A stretch of 64,000 nt of DNA from contig CBDBMR010000015.1 of NCBI GenBank assembly GCA_965207535.1, positions 248,001 to 312,000 of the forward strand, written 5' to 3'. This document shows, piece after piece, positions 41,186 to 50,106 of the stretch. The stretch is from JAJDXO01 sp965207535. GTDB lineage: Bacteria > Pseudomonadota > Alphaproteobacteria > Rhodospirillales > UBA2165. The notes under the pieces are model-generated. The model searched no databases, was not told the origin of the DNA, and saw only the letters and a list, made by a program, of their open reading frames with translations. The position numbers were made by a program, and so were the translations under genes. Positions within the stretch are counted from its first letter, which is position 1, and every line of letters begins with the position of its first letter.

Positions 41186-41312
41186 GTTCCTGCCCCCCTT
41201 TGACCCGGCTCGTTTGTCGTGTTCGAAAGAGCCGTCCACCCGCCAGATTAGTCGCACCGGATCAAATGAACAACGTCGTGGGCTCCATCCCAACCCGCCC
41301 GTTCGATATTCT

Positions 41313-41341
41313 TTTGGCTGCGACTTTCCGGTTTCTATACT
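41313..41341 (+). promoter_or_regulatory. candidate promoter for MetE-like paralog 2
   Basis: TTTGGC (41313-41318) and TATACT (41336-41341), 17 bases apart, in the 187-base divergent gap. The transcript would begin near 41348, about 25 bases before the ATG at 41373. Confidence 0.45.
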
Positions 41342-41372
41342 AAAGGCCGCGAACCACCGGGGGGCACTCGAC

Positions 41373-42506
41373 ATGACGAACGGGAAAATCCGGCCGCGGG
41401 CCGATCACGTGGGCAGCCTGCTTCGGCCGGAACGGGTCAAGCGGGCGCGGGAGCAACTGTTCGAACAAGGGGCGCTGGCCCGGTTCGGCCAGGGCGAAAC
41501 CCCCGCCGACCTCAAGGAGGCCGAGGACGCGGAAATCATCGAGGCGGTCAAGCTCCAGGAGGAACTCGGCCTGCCGGTGGTCACCGACGGCGAGTTCCGG
41601 CGCGCCTATTGGCATTACGATTTCATGGCCGGGCTCAATGGGCTCGATCTGGTGGAACGTTCGTCGGACGGGTCCGTCGGCACCTTCGCCTTGGCGGTGG
41701 TGCCGGTGATCTCGGGCCCCCTGTCGTTCCCCGCCGATCATCCCATGATCGCGCACTTCACTTACCTGGCCTCGGTGGCGGCCAAGACGCCGAAAATCTC
41801 CATCCCCGGCCCCAGCGCCTGTCATTTCCGATTGCTCAAATCGGATATCCGGCCGCCCGAATATGCGGACCCGGACGTCCTGTTCGCCGACATCGCCAAG
41901 ACCTACGCCCAGGCGGTGGACGCCTTCTACCAGGCCGGGTGCCGCTATCTGCAGCTGGACGACATCTTCTTCGCCTATCTGTGCGATCCGAAGATCCGGG
42001 CGGAAAAAGAGGCCGGCGGCGACGATCCGGACGAACTGATCGAGAAGTACGCCTGGATGATGCACGAGGCGATCAAGGACCGGCCCGACGACATGTCCAT
42101 CGGCATGCATCTCTGCCGCGGCAATTTCCAGTCCACCTGGATCGCCGAGGGCGCCTACGATCCGGCGGCGGACGCCATCTTCAACAAAACGGACGTCGAC
42201 GTCTTTTTTATGGAGTACGACTCCGACCGCGCCGGCGGGCTGGAGCCGCTCCGCCTGCTGCCCAAGGGCGACAAACGGGTGCTGCCCGGCTTCATCACCA
42301 CCAAGACGCCGGGATTGGAACCCCTGGACGACCTCAAACTGAAGTTCGACGAAGCGGCCAGGTACGCCGATATGGATCAACTGGGCATCGCGCCCCAGTG
42401 CGGCTTCTCATCCACCGAGGAAGGCAATAAGATCACCATGGACGACCAGCGCCGGAAGCTGGAGCTGGTGGTCACCACCGCCAACGAAATCTGGGGCGGG
42501 GTCTAA
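41373..42506 (+). CDS. short MetE-like zinc methyltransferase, paralog 2
   Basis: 377 residues from ATG 41373 (MTNGKIRPRADHVGSLLRPE); the open frame upstream of it is non-coding and includes the promoter. Zinc ligands are conserved: HxC in GMHLCRGNFQSTW, Glu in FFMEYDSDRAGGLEPL, Cys in APQCGFSSTEEG. VVTDGEFRRAYWHYDF is shared with the other two paralogs. Length equals that of epoxyalkane:CoM transferase. Followed 24 bases later by a hydroxyacid dehydrogenase gene in the same orientation. Confidence 0.85.
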   Translation: MTNGKIRPRADHVGSLLRPERVKRAREQLFEQGALARFGQGETPADLKEAEDAEIIEAVKLQEELGLPVVTDGEFRRAYWHYDFMAGLNGLDLVERSSDGSVGTFALAVVPVISGPLSFPADHPMIAHFTYLASVAAKTPKISIPGPSACHFRLLKSDIRPPEYADPDVLFADIAKTYAQAVDAFYQAGCRYLQLDDIFFAYLCDPKIRAEKEAGGDDPDELIEKYAWMMHEAIKDRPDDMSIGMHLCRGNFQSTWIAEGAYDPAADAIFNKTDVDVFFMEYDSDRAGGLEPLRLLPKGDKRVLPGFITTKTPGLEPLDDLKLKFDEAARYADMDQLGIAPQCGFSSTEEGNKITMDDQRRKLELVVTTANEIWGGV

Positions 42507-42530
42507 CAACACCAAACGGAGAATGAGCCC

Positions 42531-43409
42531 TTGAAAATCGGGTTTATCGGCATCGGCAGTATGGGCTGGCCCATGGCGGCCCACTTGGCCAAAGCGGGTC
42601 ACGCGGTCACCGTGTTCGACCTGGATACGGCGCGGACGGCTTCGTTTGTCCAGGAGCACGGCGCCGCCGCCGCCGCCGATATCGGCGAGGTTGGCGGGGA
42701 CCGCGAGATTATCATCACCATGCTGCCCACCGGGGCGGACGTTCGCGCGGTCCTGATGGAAATGGACGGCGGTCTGGCCGGCCATCTCGGGCCGGGCACC
42801 ATCGTGGTGGACATGAGCTCGTCCGAGCCCGTCGGCACCCGGGAGCTGGGCGCCGTACTGGCGGTCCATGATATCGTTCTGATCGACGCCCCTGTGTCGG
42901 GCGGCGTACTCGGCGCCAAGGCGGCCACGCTCACCATCATGATCGGCGGCGAGAACGAGGATGCCATCGGAAGAGCGACGCCGGTCCTGGAGGCCATGGG
43001 CAGGAATTTGTTCCGCACCGGCCCGCTGGGCAGCGGTCACGCCATGAAGGCGCTCAACAACTATGTCTTCGCCGCCGGTTTCACCGCCGCCGCGGAAGCC
43101 ATGCTGGTGGGCGAGAAGTTCGGCCTCGATCCGGCCACCATGATCGACATCATCAACGTCTCCACCGGCCGAAACTTCAACACCGAACACTCGATCAAGG
43201 ATCACGTGCTGCCCGGAACGTTCTCCTTCGGGTTCGGCCTGTCCCTGATGGCCAAGGATGTGGGCATCGCCGGGGACCTCGCCAAACAGATCGGGGTCGA
43301 CGCGCCCGTCGCGACTCTCATTCAGAATCTGTGGCGGGACGCCCTTGCGGCGGAGGGTGCGGACCAGGATTTCACCGCCGCCTACCGGCACTGGAAGAAA
43401 ACCCGCTGA
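42531..43409 (+). CDS. 3-hydroxyisobutyrate dehydrogenase family oxidoreductase
   Basis: 292 residues from TTG 42531, eight bases after GGAGA; no ATG or GTG lies in frame nearby, so the rare start is well supported. NAD(P) motif GFIGIGSMGWPMAAHLAKA, substrate signature IDAPVSGGVLGAK near residue 120, and the catalytic Lys in HAMKALNNYVFA near 170. The family includes 3-hydroxyisobutyrate, tartronate semialdehyde and gamma-hydroxybutyrate reductases. Co-transcribed with MetE-like paralog 2. The acid is not determinable by eye. Confidence 0.92.
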   Translation: MKIGFIGIGSMGWPMAAHLAKAGHAVTVFDLDTARTASFVQEHGAAAAADIGEVGGDREIIITMLPTGADVRAVLMEMDGGLAGHLGPGTIVVDMSSSEPVGTRELGAVLAVHDIVLIDAPVSGGVLGAKAATLTIMIGGENEDAIGRATPVLEAMGRNLFRTGPLGSGHAMKALNNYVFAAGFTAAAEAMLVGEKFGLDPATMIDIINVSTGRNFNTEHSIKDHVLPGTFSFGFGLSLMAKDVGIAGDLAKQIGVDAPVATLIQNLWRDALAAEGADQDFTAAYRHWKKTR

Positions 43410-43625
43410 ACAAACCGGTCAATAAAATTGTGTCCGATTACCGGACGATATCGCCGCGGTCCTCGGCATTCCCCACGGTGAAAACGGCGGTCTCGGTCAT
43501 ATACTCACCGGCCATGCCGCCCCCTTTTGACGACATCGAAGCGATCGGCCGGGGGGATATCGTCCCGGCACGAATGTTATTGAAAATCCAAACGATCTGA
43601 CAGACAATCCGCCCTGCAATCGATT

Positions 43626-43665
43626 GCCGTGCCGGTTTTCCGCAGTGTCCAGCCGGTGGCACGGC
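43626..43665 (+). other. hairpin in leader of dctP; rest of 43410-43702 without a gene
   Basis: GCCGTGCC (43626-43633) and GGCACGGC (43658-43665) form a perfect eight-base stem about 38 bases before the dctP start. Upstream, 43410-43600 holds no supported ORF; a 25-codon minus-strand piece (MAGEYMTETAVFTVGNAEDR) is too short to call. The hairpin may be regulatory. Confidence 0.35.
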
Positions 43666-43702
43666 CGACAGCCAACCTGCTGGACGAACAGGGAGAGACT
43701 TA

Positions 43703-44776
43703 ATGCCCAAATCCTTCAAGGGATTGGCCCTTGGTGTAGCCGCCGCCGCGTTCACGACGCTTGCGGTCACGGGTCAGCCACAAGCCGCCACATTCAAACT
43801 TACAGCGGGATCGAGCCACCCCCCAATCGTCCCGTGGGCTGTCGCGCTCCGCGACCTGATCGTTCCGGAATCGACCAAACGCGCCAAGGCGCTTGGACAC
43901 ACGTTGGAGTGGACCGAGGCCTATTCGGGCGTCTTGTACAACTTCAAGAATACGCTGGAGGGCGTGCAGGATGGTCTGGCTGACGTCGGCTGGGTCGGCA
44001 CCCTGTGGGAGCCGAACAAGATGCCGCTCCACAATGTCACCTACTTCGCCCCGTTCGGCACCTCGAACGTCCAGGCGCTCCTGGAAATCGGCCGGGAAAT
44101 GCACCAAAAAATTCCGGCAATGAACCAGCAGTGGACCAAGTACAATCAAAAGCTCCTGGGTGTGTTCGCTACCGATGCCTACATCCTCATGACCAAGAAG
44201 CCGATCAAATCGGTTGCGGACCTCAAGGGACTGAAGCTCTTCGCGCCCGGCGCGGTCGCCCGCTGGGTCGAGGGCACCGGTGCGATCGGTATCGATGCCG
44301 GTCTGCCTGTCTACTACAACGGGATCAAGACGGGCGTCGCCAACGGCGTCATATCGCCGACCACGGGAATTTTGCCGTTCAAACTGCACGAAGTGGCGCC
44401 GGATCTGACCCAGCTCCAAATGGGCGGCGCCCTCCCGGGCGCTTTGACCATGAACCTCAACACCTGGAAGAAGCTTCCCCCTGAACTGCAGAAGATGTTC
44501 CTGGAACTGGGGCACGAGTACGGCGATTGGGTCGCCAAGCGGGTTATCGGGTTTTACAACAAGACCGTCAACGTCATGAAAAAGAACCCGAAAGTGAAGG
44601 TTTCCGTTCTTTCCATGGAACAGCAGCGCAAGTGGGCGCAAAGCGTCCCGAACATCGCCGCCGAGTGGGTCAAACGGACGGAAGCCCGCGGCCTGCCGGC
44701 CGGCGAAGTGCTGAAGGTCTACATGGACGGCATGCGGGCCCGCGGCGAAAAACCGCTTCGCAACTGGGACAAATAG
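43703..44776 (+). CDS. TRAP transporter substrate-binding protein, DctP type
   Basis: 357 residues with a Sec signal peptide (KSFKGLALGVAAAAFTTLAV, cleavage near GQPQAA). DctP fold: LTAGSSHPPIVPWAVALRDL, the ligand-loop VADLKGLKLFAPGAVARWV and the organic-acid Arg region near 185-195, MNLNTWKKLPPELQKMFLEL at the C-domain. It captures an organic anion in the periplasm for the permease. GGGAGAG precedes the ATG. The permease ORF begins at the very next base after the stop, and a strong hairpin lies 37 bases later. Neighbouring MetE-like and dehydrogenase genes hint at the substrate class but do not define it. Confidence 0.92.
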   Translation: MPKSFKGLALGVAAAAFTTLAVTGQPQAATFKLTAGSSHPPIVPWAVALRDLIVPESTKRAKALGHTLEWTEAYSGVLYNFKNTLEGVQDGLADVGWVGTLWEPNKMPLHNVTYFAPFGTSNVQALLEIGREMHQKIPAMNQQWTKYNQKLLGVFATDAYILMTKKPIKSVADLKGLKLFAPGAVARWVEGTGAIGIDAGLPVYYNGIKTGVANGVISPTTGILPFKLHEVAPDLTQLQMGGALPGALTMNLNTWKKLPPELQKMFLELGHEYGDWVAKRVIGFYNKTVNVMKKNPKVKVSVLSMEQQRKWAQSVPNIAAEWVKRTEARGLPAGEVLKVYMDGMRARGEKPLRNWDK

Positions 44777-46741
44777 GTGGAATCCACCGGCTCGGGTGGA
44801 TCAATTACCGAGGGAAAGACGCTGAATATATTTCAGCGTCTTTCCTCTCTTTTTTCTCAGTTCATCTCGGTTGCCAACGGTATCGGGAGTGTCTGGGTAT
44901 TCGGACTGACATTCCTCATATGTACCGACGTCATCGCGCGCGGGTTCTTCAATGCGCCAATCCGCGGGGTTTCCGAGATCGTCGCCTATTCGCTGGCCGG
45001 CGCCGTCTTTCTCCAGCTCGCCCACTCCCTTCACGTAGGCCGGTTCGCCCGCGCCGAGATGTACATCGACCCGCTGGCCGAGAAGCGGCCGGTGGTCGGA
45101 GCCCTCTTTCACGCCATCTTTTCGGCCGCCGGCATCCTCGTATTCGGCCTGATCGCCTTCGGAACGCGGGACAAGCTGGAAGAAGCCTGGCCGGACCTGA
45201 AATTCGGCGTCGAAGGCGAGTTCACGATCCTGGTCTGGCCGCTCCGGCTGATCATCATGACCGGCGCCATCATGGTCGCCGTCAAATATTTGGTGCTGAC
45301 ACTCGAACACCTGTCGGATGCCGTCGCCGCGTATCGCGAGCACCGCGCCGAACGATCGGGCGAAAAATTCGGCTGGCTGAACTTGCTCATCGTCGTCGCG
45401 GTCATCGCCGCCATTGCCGGGATGTTCGAAGCCGACCTCGGCAAGGTGACGATCGGTGCCGTTTCCATCGTCGGCATGCTGATCCTGATCTTCATGGGCA
45501 TCCATATCGGCATCGCCCTGATCCTGCTCGGGTTCTTCGGCATCTGGATCATGCTGGACAACCCCAACATCGCCGTCAACGCGGTCAAGCTGGCGTCCAA
45601 CGAGTTCCTGCGCAACTTCTTCCTCGGGGTCGTTCCCCTTTTCGTCCTGATGGGCCTGGTGATCAGCGAATCCGATATCGGCAAGGACACCTTCGACGTC
45701 GCCCGCTGGCTGCTCAGAAAGATCAAGGGCGGCCTCGGCGTCGCGACGGTGTTCGCCAACGCCATATTCGCCGCCATTACCGGCTCTTCCATCGCGTCCG
45801 CGGCCGTGTTCACCAAGGTCGCGACGCCGCATATGCTCCGCAACGGCTACACCCGGAAATTCGCCGTCGGCACGGTGGCGGGGTCGTCCGTGCTGGGGAT
45901 GCTGATCCCGCCGAGCCTGCTGCTGATCGTCTATGCATTCGTCGCCGAACAGTCGGTCGGGCTGCTGTTCCTCGCCGCCATCATCCCCGGCATCATCCTG
46001 GCCCTGGTGATGGCGGTCTCGATCATCGGCATGGCCCACTTCTTCCCGGATTTCGTCGGCCGGCCCACCGAAGACAATATAGAAGACGAAAGCGTCTCAT
46101 CGGCGTTCTGGAAAATCCTGCCCATCCTGCTGCTGGTGGTCGTCGTCATGGGCGGCATCTATGGCGGACTGTTCACGCCGGTGGAGGCGGGCGCGATCGG
46201 CGCCGCCGGCGCCTTGATTATCGCGATCCTCAAGCGGAGGTTGACCTGGAGGAAGCTGTGGAACGTGCTGATCGAGACCGGCCACACCACGGTCAGCGTT
46301 CTGTTCCTGATCCTGGCGGCCAACATCTATGGCCGGATGCTGGCGCTCAGCGGTTTTCCCCAGTCCCTCGGCGAGTTCATCGGCGCGGTCAATCTCGGAT
46401 TTGCCGGGTTCCTCGTCCTCTACGTGATCCTGGTGATCATTTTCGGGATGTTCCTGGATTCCATCTCGATGATGCTGATCCTGCTGCCCATCGTGCTGCC
46501 CATCGTCAGCGCCTTCGGCGGCGACCTGATCTGGTTCGGGATCGTCACCGTGATCGCGGTCGAAATGGGATTGCTGACGCCGCCCTTTGGCATCGCCGTC
46601 TATGTGGTGCGAAGTACCATCGAAGACGCGACGGTGACGCTCAACCAGATCTTCGCCGGCGCCTTCCCCTACGTGATCATGATGCTGTTCGTCACCATCA
46701 TCCTGATCATGTTCCCGTGGCTGTCGACGGTGTGGCTCTGA
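44777..46741 (+). CDS. TRAP transporter fused permease, DctQ-DctM type
   Basis: 654 residues. The small DctQ-like part (about 20-190) has VFGLTFLICTDVIARGFFNA and VSEIVAYSLAGAVFLQLAHS; the large DctM part (about 205-654) has NAIFAAITGSSIASAAVFTKV, GTVAGSSVLGMLIPPSLLL and MFLDSISMMLILLPIVLPIV. The fused form replaces two genes. The start is doubtful: GTG 44777 touches the dctP stop without a ribosome site, and the first 15 codons run through a 14-base perfect hairpin. GAGGGA at 44810-44815 precedes a non-standard CTG at 44822. No in-frame ATG exists before the first helix. Confidence 0.9.
   Translation: MESTGSGGSITEGKTLNIFQRLSSLFSQFISVANGIGSVWVFGLTFLICTDVIARGFFNAPIRGVSEIVAYSLAGAVFLQLAHSLHVGRFARAEMYIDPLAEKRPVVGALFHAIFSAAGILVFGLIAFGTRDKLEEAWPDLKFGVEGEFTILVWPLRLIIMTGAIMVAVKYLVLTLEHLSDAVAAYREHRAERSGEKFGWLNLLIVVAVIAAIAGMFEADLGKVTIGAVSIVGMLILIFMGIHIGIALILLGFFGIWIMLDNPNIAVNAVKLASNEFLRNFFLGVVPLFVLMGLVISESDIGKDTFDVARWLLRKIKGGLGVATVFANAIFAAITGSSIASAAVFTKVATPHMLRNGYTRKFAVGTVAGSSVLGMLIPPSLLLIVYAFVAEQSVGLLFLAAIIPGIILALVMAVSIIGMAHFFPDFVGRPTEDNIEDESVSSAFWKILPILLLVVVVMGGIYGGLFTPVEAGAIGAAGALIIAILKRRLTWRKLWNVLIETGHTTVSVLFLILAANIYGRMLALSGFPQSLGEFIGAVNLGFAGFLVLYVILVIIFGMFLDSISMMLILLPIVLPIVSAFGGDLIWFGIVTVIAVEMGLLTPPFGIAVYVVRSTIEDATVTLNQIFAGAFPYVIMMLFVTIILIMFPWLSTVWL
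44813..44855 (+). terminator. terminator-like hairpin inside the permease reading frame
   Basis: GGAAAGACGCTGAA (44813-44826) pairs perfectly with TTCAGCGTCTTTCC (44832-44845) around a five-base loop TATAT, then TCTC and TTTTTT (44850-44855). This is a textbook intrinsic terminator shape, only 37 bases after dctP, yet it encodes residues 13-23 of the permease. It probably acts as an attenuator giving more binding protein than permease. Confidence 0.7.
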
Positions 46742-46744
46742 GCC

Positions 46745-47227
46745 CTACTCGGCGGCGCTCATTCCCGGGCGGTCGAATTCGTCGTCCAGATGGCCGCGGC
46801 CTTCCTGATCGCCCTTCTCGAACAGCCACGAATACCCGTTCTTGGGATTGGTGAGGATTTCCCACCAATTGTCGTCCATGTCCTTGAAAAAGAACGAGTA
46901 GGTGCCGTGCTGCAGCTTGGGCTTGCGGAGCTTTGTAATGCCCCACTCCTTCTGATGCTGGACCGTCAGCTCATAGGCCGCATCCACCTCTTCCTGGGTT
47001 TCGACATCAAGGCCGTTGTGATTGAGGAACGGCATGTCCGGCTTCTTGGGATTGTGGACGACGGCAATGGTGTTGGGTCCGCCCAGCCGGATGAGCAGCG
47101 AAATGTTGCTGGTCCGGATCACCTCGAGCCCCAGGAACTTCTCGTAGAACTCGCGGATTTTATCCAGATCGCGGGATTCGAGCGTCCCGTGGGACAGGAA
47201 ATTCAGATTCAAAACCGAGTTCGGCAT
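46745..47227 (-). CDS. VOC family protein, extradiol dioxygenase-like
   Basis: 160 residues from ATG 47227 with GGGAGAA; the open frame further upstream is not part of the protein. One VOC domain: HGTLESRDLDKIREFYEKFL with His ligand, RTSNISLLIRLGGPNTIAVV, NHNGLDVETQEEVDAAYELT, YSFFFKDMDDNWWEILTNP with the Glu ligand. H-H-E metal site pattern is kept, as in catechol 2,3-dioxygenase-like proteins and lyases. Convergent with the TRAP permease gene (three bases apart). Substrate unknown. Confidence 0.83.
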   Translation of the reverse strand: MPNSVLNLNFLSHGTLESRDLDKIREFYEKFLGLEVIRTSNISLLIRLGGPNTIAVVHNPKKPDMPFLNHNGLDVETQEEVDAAYELTVQHQKEWGITKLRKPKLQHGTYSFFFKDMDDNWWEILTNPKNGYSWLFEKGDQEGRGHLDDEFDRPGMSAAE

Positions 47228-47351
47228 GACGTTCTCCCTTCGTACTTGCCCTCCCTGCGGGCGCGTGATTTGTTGGCGGGAAGGGTAGCCCAACGCTGCC
47301 GCCAACATCAATCCTCGATGACAACCAAAGAAATTCAGGGAGCCTCGGGTA

Positions 47352-48707
47352 ATGTCCAAGACGCTGATCAAGGGTGCGGCCATCATTTCCATGGACCGCG
47401 GCATCAAGAACCTCGCCAGGGGCGATATCCTGATCGACGGCGACAAAATCGAGAAGATCGGCCGGACCGTCCGTTCGCCGGGCGCCAGGGTCATCGACGC
47501 CGCCGGCATGATCGCCATGCCGGGCTTCGTCAACGCGCACCTGCATACCTGGCAGACCGGCATCCGGGGGGTCGCCGGCAACTGGTCGATCCCCGAATAC
47601 CTCCATCATATGCACGCCACCATCGCGCCCCGCTACACCGCCAACGACACCTATCTCGGCAATCTGGTGGGAGCCCTCAATCAGATCGGCAACGGCGCGA
47701 CGACCATCTTCGATTGGTGCCACAACAACGCCACTCCCGGGCACACCGACGCGGCCATCGAGGGCTTGAGGGAATCGGGCATCCGGGCGGTGTTCGGTCA
47801 CGGCTCGCCGAAGCCGGACGCCGAGAAGGACCAGACGCCCTACACCCATATCCCGCACCCCCAGTCCGAGATCGAGCGCCTGCGGAAAGGCCCCTTCGCC
47901 TCGGACGATCAGCTGGTCACCCTGGGGATGGCGGTGCTCGGCCCCGATTTTTCCACCTGGGAAGTGACGGAGCATGACTTCGAACTCGCCAAGGAGTTCG
48001 ACCTGCTGGTCAGCGCCCACGTCTGGGGGGCGCCGAACCGGATGAACAAGGACGGGTACAAAAAGCTCGCCAAGAAGGGGCTTCTGGACAAGCGGCACAA
48101 TTTGGTTCACGGGGTCTACCTGTCCGACGCCGAGCTCAAGCTGATCCTGGATACGGGCGCATCGGTCACCGTGACGCCCGAGGTCGAACTGCAGATGGGC
48201 CACGGCGCGCCGCTTACGGGCCGCGTGCGCGGCTACGGCGGGCTGCTCTCGGTGGGCGTCGACGTGGAGAGCAACATTTCCGGCGACATGTTCACGGTCA
48301 TGCGGACGGCGCTGCAGAGCCAGCGCAACATCGACAACCGGGCGACCGCCAGGCGCACCAAGGCGCCGGCGCAGGCGCTCTCCATCAGGCCGATCGAGGC
48401 GCTCCGCTGGGCGACCATCGATGCGGCCAGGTCCCTCGGCATCGATAGGCGGGTCGGTTCGCTCAAACCCGGCAAGCAGGCCGACATTATCCTGATCAAC
48501 GGCAACGACCTGAACATGTTCCCGGTGCATGACCCGGTCGAGAGCGTCGTCTTCCACGCCAACGGCTCCAACGTCGACACGGTCCTCATCGCCGGCCGGG
48601 TGATGAAGGCGAACGGCAAGCTCAAATACCGCGGGCTCGAGGAGAAGAAGGCCCTCCTCGCCCGCTCGGGCCGGAAGATCCTGAAGGGCCTGAAGCTGGC
48701 GGCGTAG
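47352..48707 (+). CDS. amidohydrolase of the SAH/MTA deaminase and atrazine hydrolase group
   Basis: 451 residues. Metal-site HxH in GFVNAHLHTWQTG, His in LVSAHVWGAPNRM, His near HNLVHGVYLSDAE and Asp in LLSVGVDVESNISGD; metal ligands of the cytosine deaminase-like subgroup. A C-terminal beta domain (VGSLKPGKQADIILINGND) closes the fold. This branch contains S-adenosylhomocysteine or methylthioadenosine deaminases, TrzN/AtzA and guanine deaminase. The usual deaminase Glu in HxxE is not at once evident (VTVTPEVELQMGHG). Its place among three MetE-like genes makes a link to methyl-group recycling worth noting. Confidence 0.82.
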   Translation: MSKTLIKGAAIISMDRGIKNLARGDILIDGDKIEKIGRTVRSPGARVIDAAGMIAMPGFVNAHLHTWQTGIRGVAGNWSIPEYLHHMHATIAPRYTANDTYLGNLVGALNQIGNGATTIFDWCHNNATPGHTDAAIEGLRESGIRAVFGHGSPKPDAEKDQTPYTHIPHPQSEIERLRKGPFASDDQLVTLGMAVLGPDFSTWEVTEHDFELAKEFDLLVSAHVWGAPNRMNKDGYKKLAKKGLLDKRHNLVHGVYLSDAELKLILDTGASVTVTPEVELQMGHGAPLTGRVRGYGGLLSVGVDVESNISGDMFTVMRTALQSQRNIDNRATARRTKAPAQALSIRPIEALRWATIDAARSLGIDRRVGSLKPGKQADIILINGNDLNMFPVHDPVESVVFHANGSNVDTVLIAGRVMKANGKLKYRGLEEKKALLARSGRKILKGLKLAA

Positions 48708-48714
48708 GGGCGAA

Positions 48715-48871
48715 TCACCCCCCCCTCCCTGACCCTCCCCCTCATCGGGGTTAGGGGTGTCCCCTAGGACCCCTGGGGGGGGGAGGGAATAGTTGGATTG
48801 GTCCACCTCCCCCCATGGAGGGGGAGGTCGAGACGGCCGGCAACCAGCCGGGCGTCGAGGGTGGGGGGAGT
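48715..48871. repeat. family A palindromic repeat, copy 9
   Basis: CCCTGACCCTCCCCCTCATC, a GGGGTTAGGGGTGTCCCCTA segment, then CACCTCCCCCCATGGAGGGG and GGTCGAGACGGCCGGCAACC plus GGGCGTCGAGGGTGGGG. The second half is almost identical to copy 7 and inverted relative to copy 4. Lies between convergent genes, ending five bases before the stop of paralog 3. Confidence 0.8.
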
Positions 48872-48875
48872 GGAG

Positions 48876-50015
48876 CTAGCCCCAGACCTCCTCCGCGGTT
48901 TCGATGATCAGCCGGAACTTGGCGATTTCGTCGTTGACCGTCACCAGATTGCCGATGGCGTTGGAGGAAAACCCGCACTGGGGGCTGAGGCAAAGCTGAT
49001 CGGCATCGACGTATTCGGACGCCTCCTCGATCCGCGCCTTCAACTCGTCCTTGCTCTCCAAATCCGAGCGTTTGGTGGTCACGAGGCCAAGCACCACCTG
49101 CTTGCCCTCGGGCACGAAGCGGAGCGGCTCGAAGCCGCCCGAGCGCTCATCGTCATATTCGAGGAAAAATCCGTCCACGTCGGTGAGATTGAACATCTTC
49201 TCGGCCACCGGCTCGTAGCCGCCGGAGGCGAACCACTGGCTCTTGGCGTTCCCCCGGCAGAGGTGGACGCAGACGGCCATGTCGGGATGGCGGTCGCGGA
49301 TGGAATCATTGATCAGCGCCGCATAGGTCGCCGGCAATTCGTCCGGATCCTCGCCCCGGTCGATGGCCCCCTGGCGCATCTTCTCGTCGCAGAGATAAGC
49401 CAGGTTGGTGTCGTCGAACTGGACGTAGCGGCAGCCGGCTTCGGCCAGCAGCGCCAGCTCCTCGCGATAAAGCTTGGACAAATCGGCGAAGAAGGCGTCG
49501 AGCTCGGGATAGGCCTCCTTGTCGATGGCGTCGCGGCCGCCCCGGAAATGGGTCATGGTCGGCGACGGCAGGGTGACCTTCACCGGATGATCGGTGAGCG
49601 ACGAGGTGAACTTGTAATTCTCCACCTCGATGCCGCCGTCCGGCAGCGCCATCTTGCCGACCACCCTGGGCACGAAGGGGGTCGCCTTGGCTTCGTTCTT
49701 CGCTTCATGCTCCTTGTTCTCGTCGGAGACCGACACCGCCCGCTCGAAATCCCACGGCGCGTCGATGTTGATCACCTTCTGGATGAAATCGACGTGGAAG
49801 CTGGCGCGCCGGAACTCGCCGTCGGTGACGGCCGTCAAACCCACATCCTCCTGCATCTTGACCGCTTCCCTGATGCAGGCGTCTTCGTGTTCGCGCAAGA
49901 GTTCGAGGCTGATTTCCCCATCGTGCCACTTGTTGCGCGAGATCAACAGCGCATCGGGGCGCAGCAGCGATCCCACATGATCGGCGCGGTACGGGGGTTT
50001 GTTTCTGGCGGCCAT
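48876..50015 (-). CDS. short MetE-like zinc methyltransferase, paralog 3
   Basis: 379 residues from ATG 50015, with a perfect AGGAGG; the frame extends seven codons further to 50036 but without a better site. YRADHVGSLLRPDALLISRN, LTAVTDGEFRRASFHVDF, HxC in CVHLCRGNAKSQW, Glu in FFLEYDDERSGGFEPL, Cys in SPQCGFSSNAIG, and QFDDTNLAYLCDEKM. It is most like paralog 1 (shared EYDDERSGGFEPLRFVP). Stand-alone gene, divergent from a LysE-type exporter. Substrate not established. Confidence 0.85.
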   Translation of the reverse strand: MAARNKPPYRADHVGSLLRPDALLISRNKWHDGEISLELLREHEDACIREAVKMQEDVGLTAVTDGEFRRASFHVDFIQKVINIDAPWDFERAVSVSDENKEHEAKNEAKATPFVPRVVGKMALPDGGIEVENYKFTSSLTDHPVKVTLPSPTMTHFRGGRDAIDKEAYPELDAFFADLSKLYREELALLAEAGCRYVQFDDTNLAYLCDEKMRQGAIDRGEDPDELPATYAALINDSIRDRHPDMAVCVHLCRGNAKSQWFASGGYEPVAEKMFNLTDVDGFFLEYDDERSGGFEPLRFVPEGKQVVLGLVTTKRSDLESKDELKARIEEASEYVDADQLCLSPQCGFSSNAIGNLVTVNDEIAKFRLIIETAEEVWG

Positions 50016-50106
50016 GTCGGTCCTCCTTAACGGCACGTCGGTTGGGGATCATGCTACCCCCCTCCCGCGCTTGACTAAAGCCAAACCGCCACCTACCGGT
50101 GGGACC

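Noticed and set aside
43438..43513. 25-codon minus-strand frame MAGEYMTETAVF...
   Set aside because: Too short, no ribosome site or homology I recognise, and isolated between plus-strand genes.
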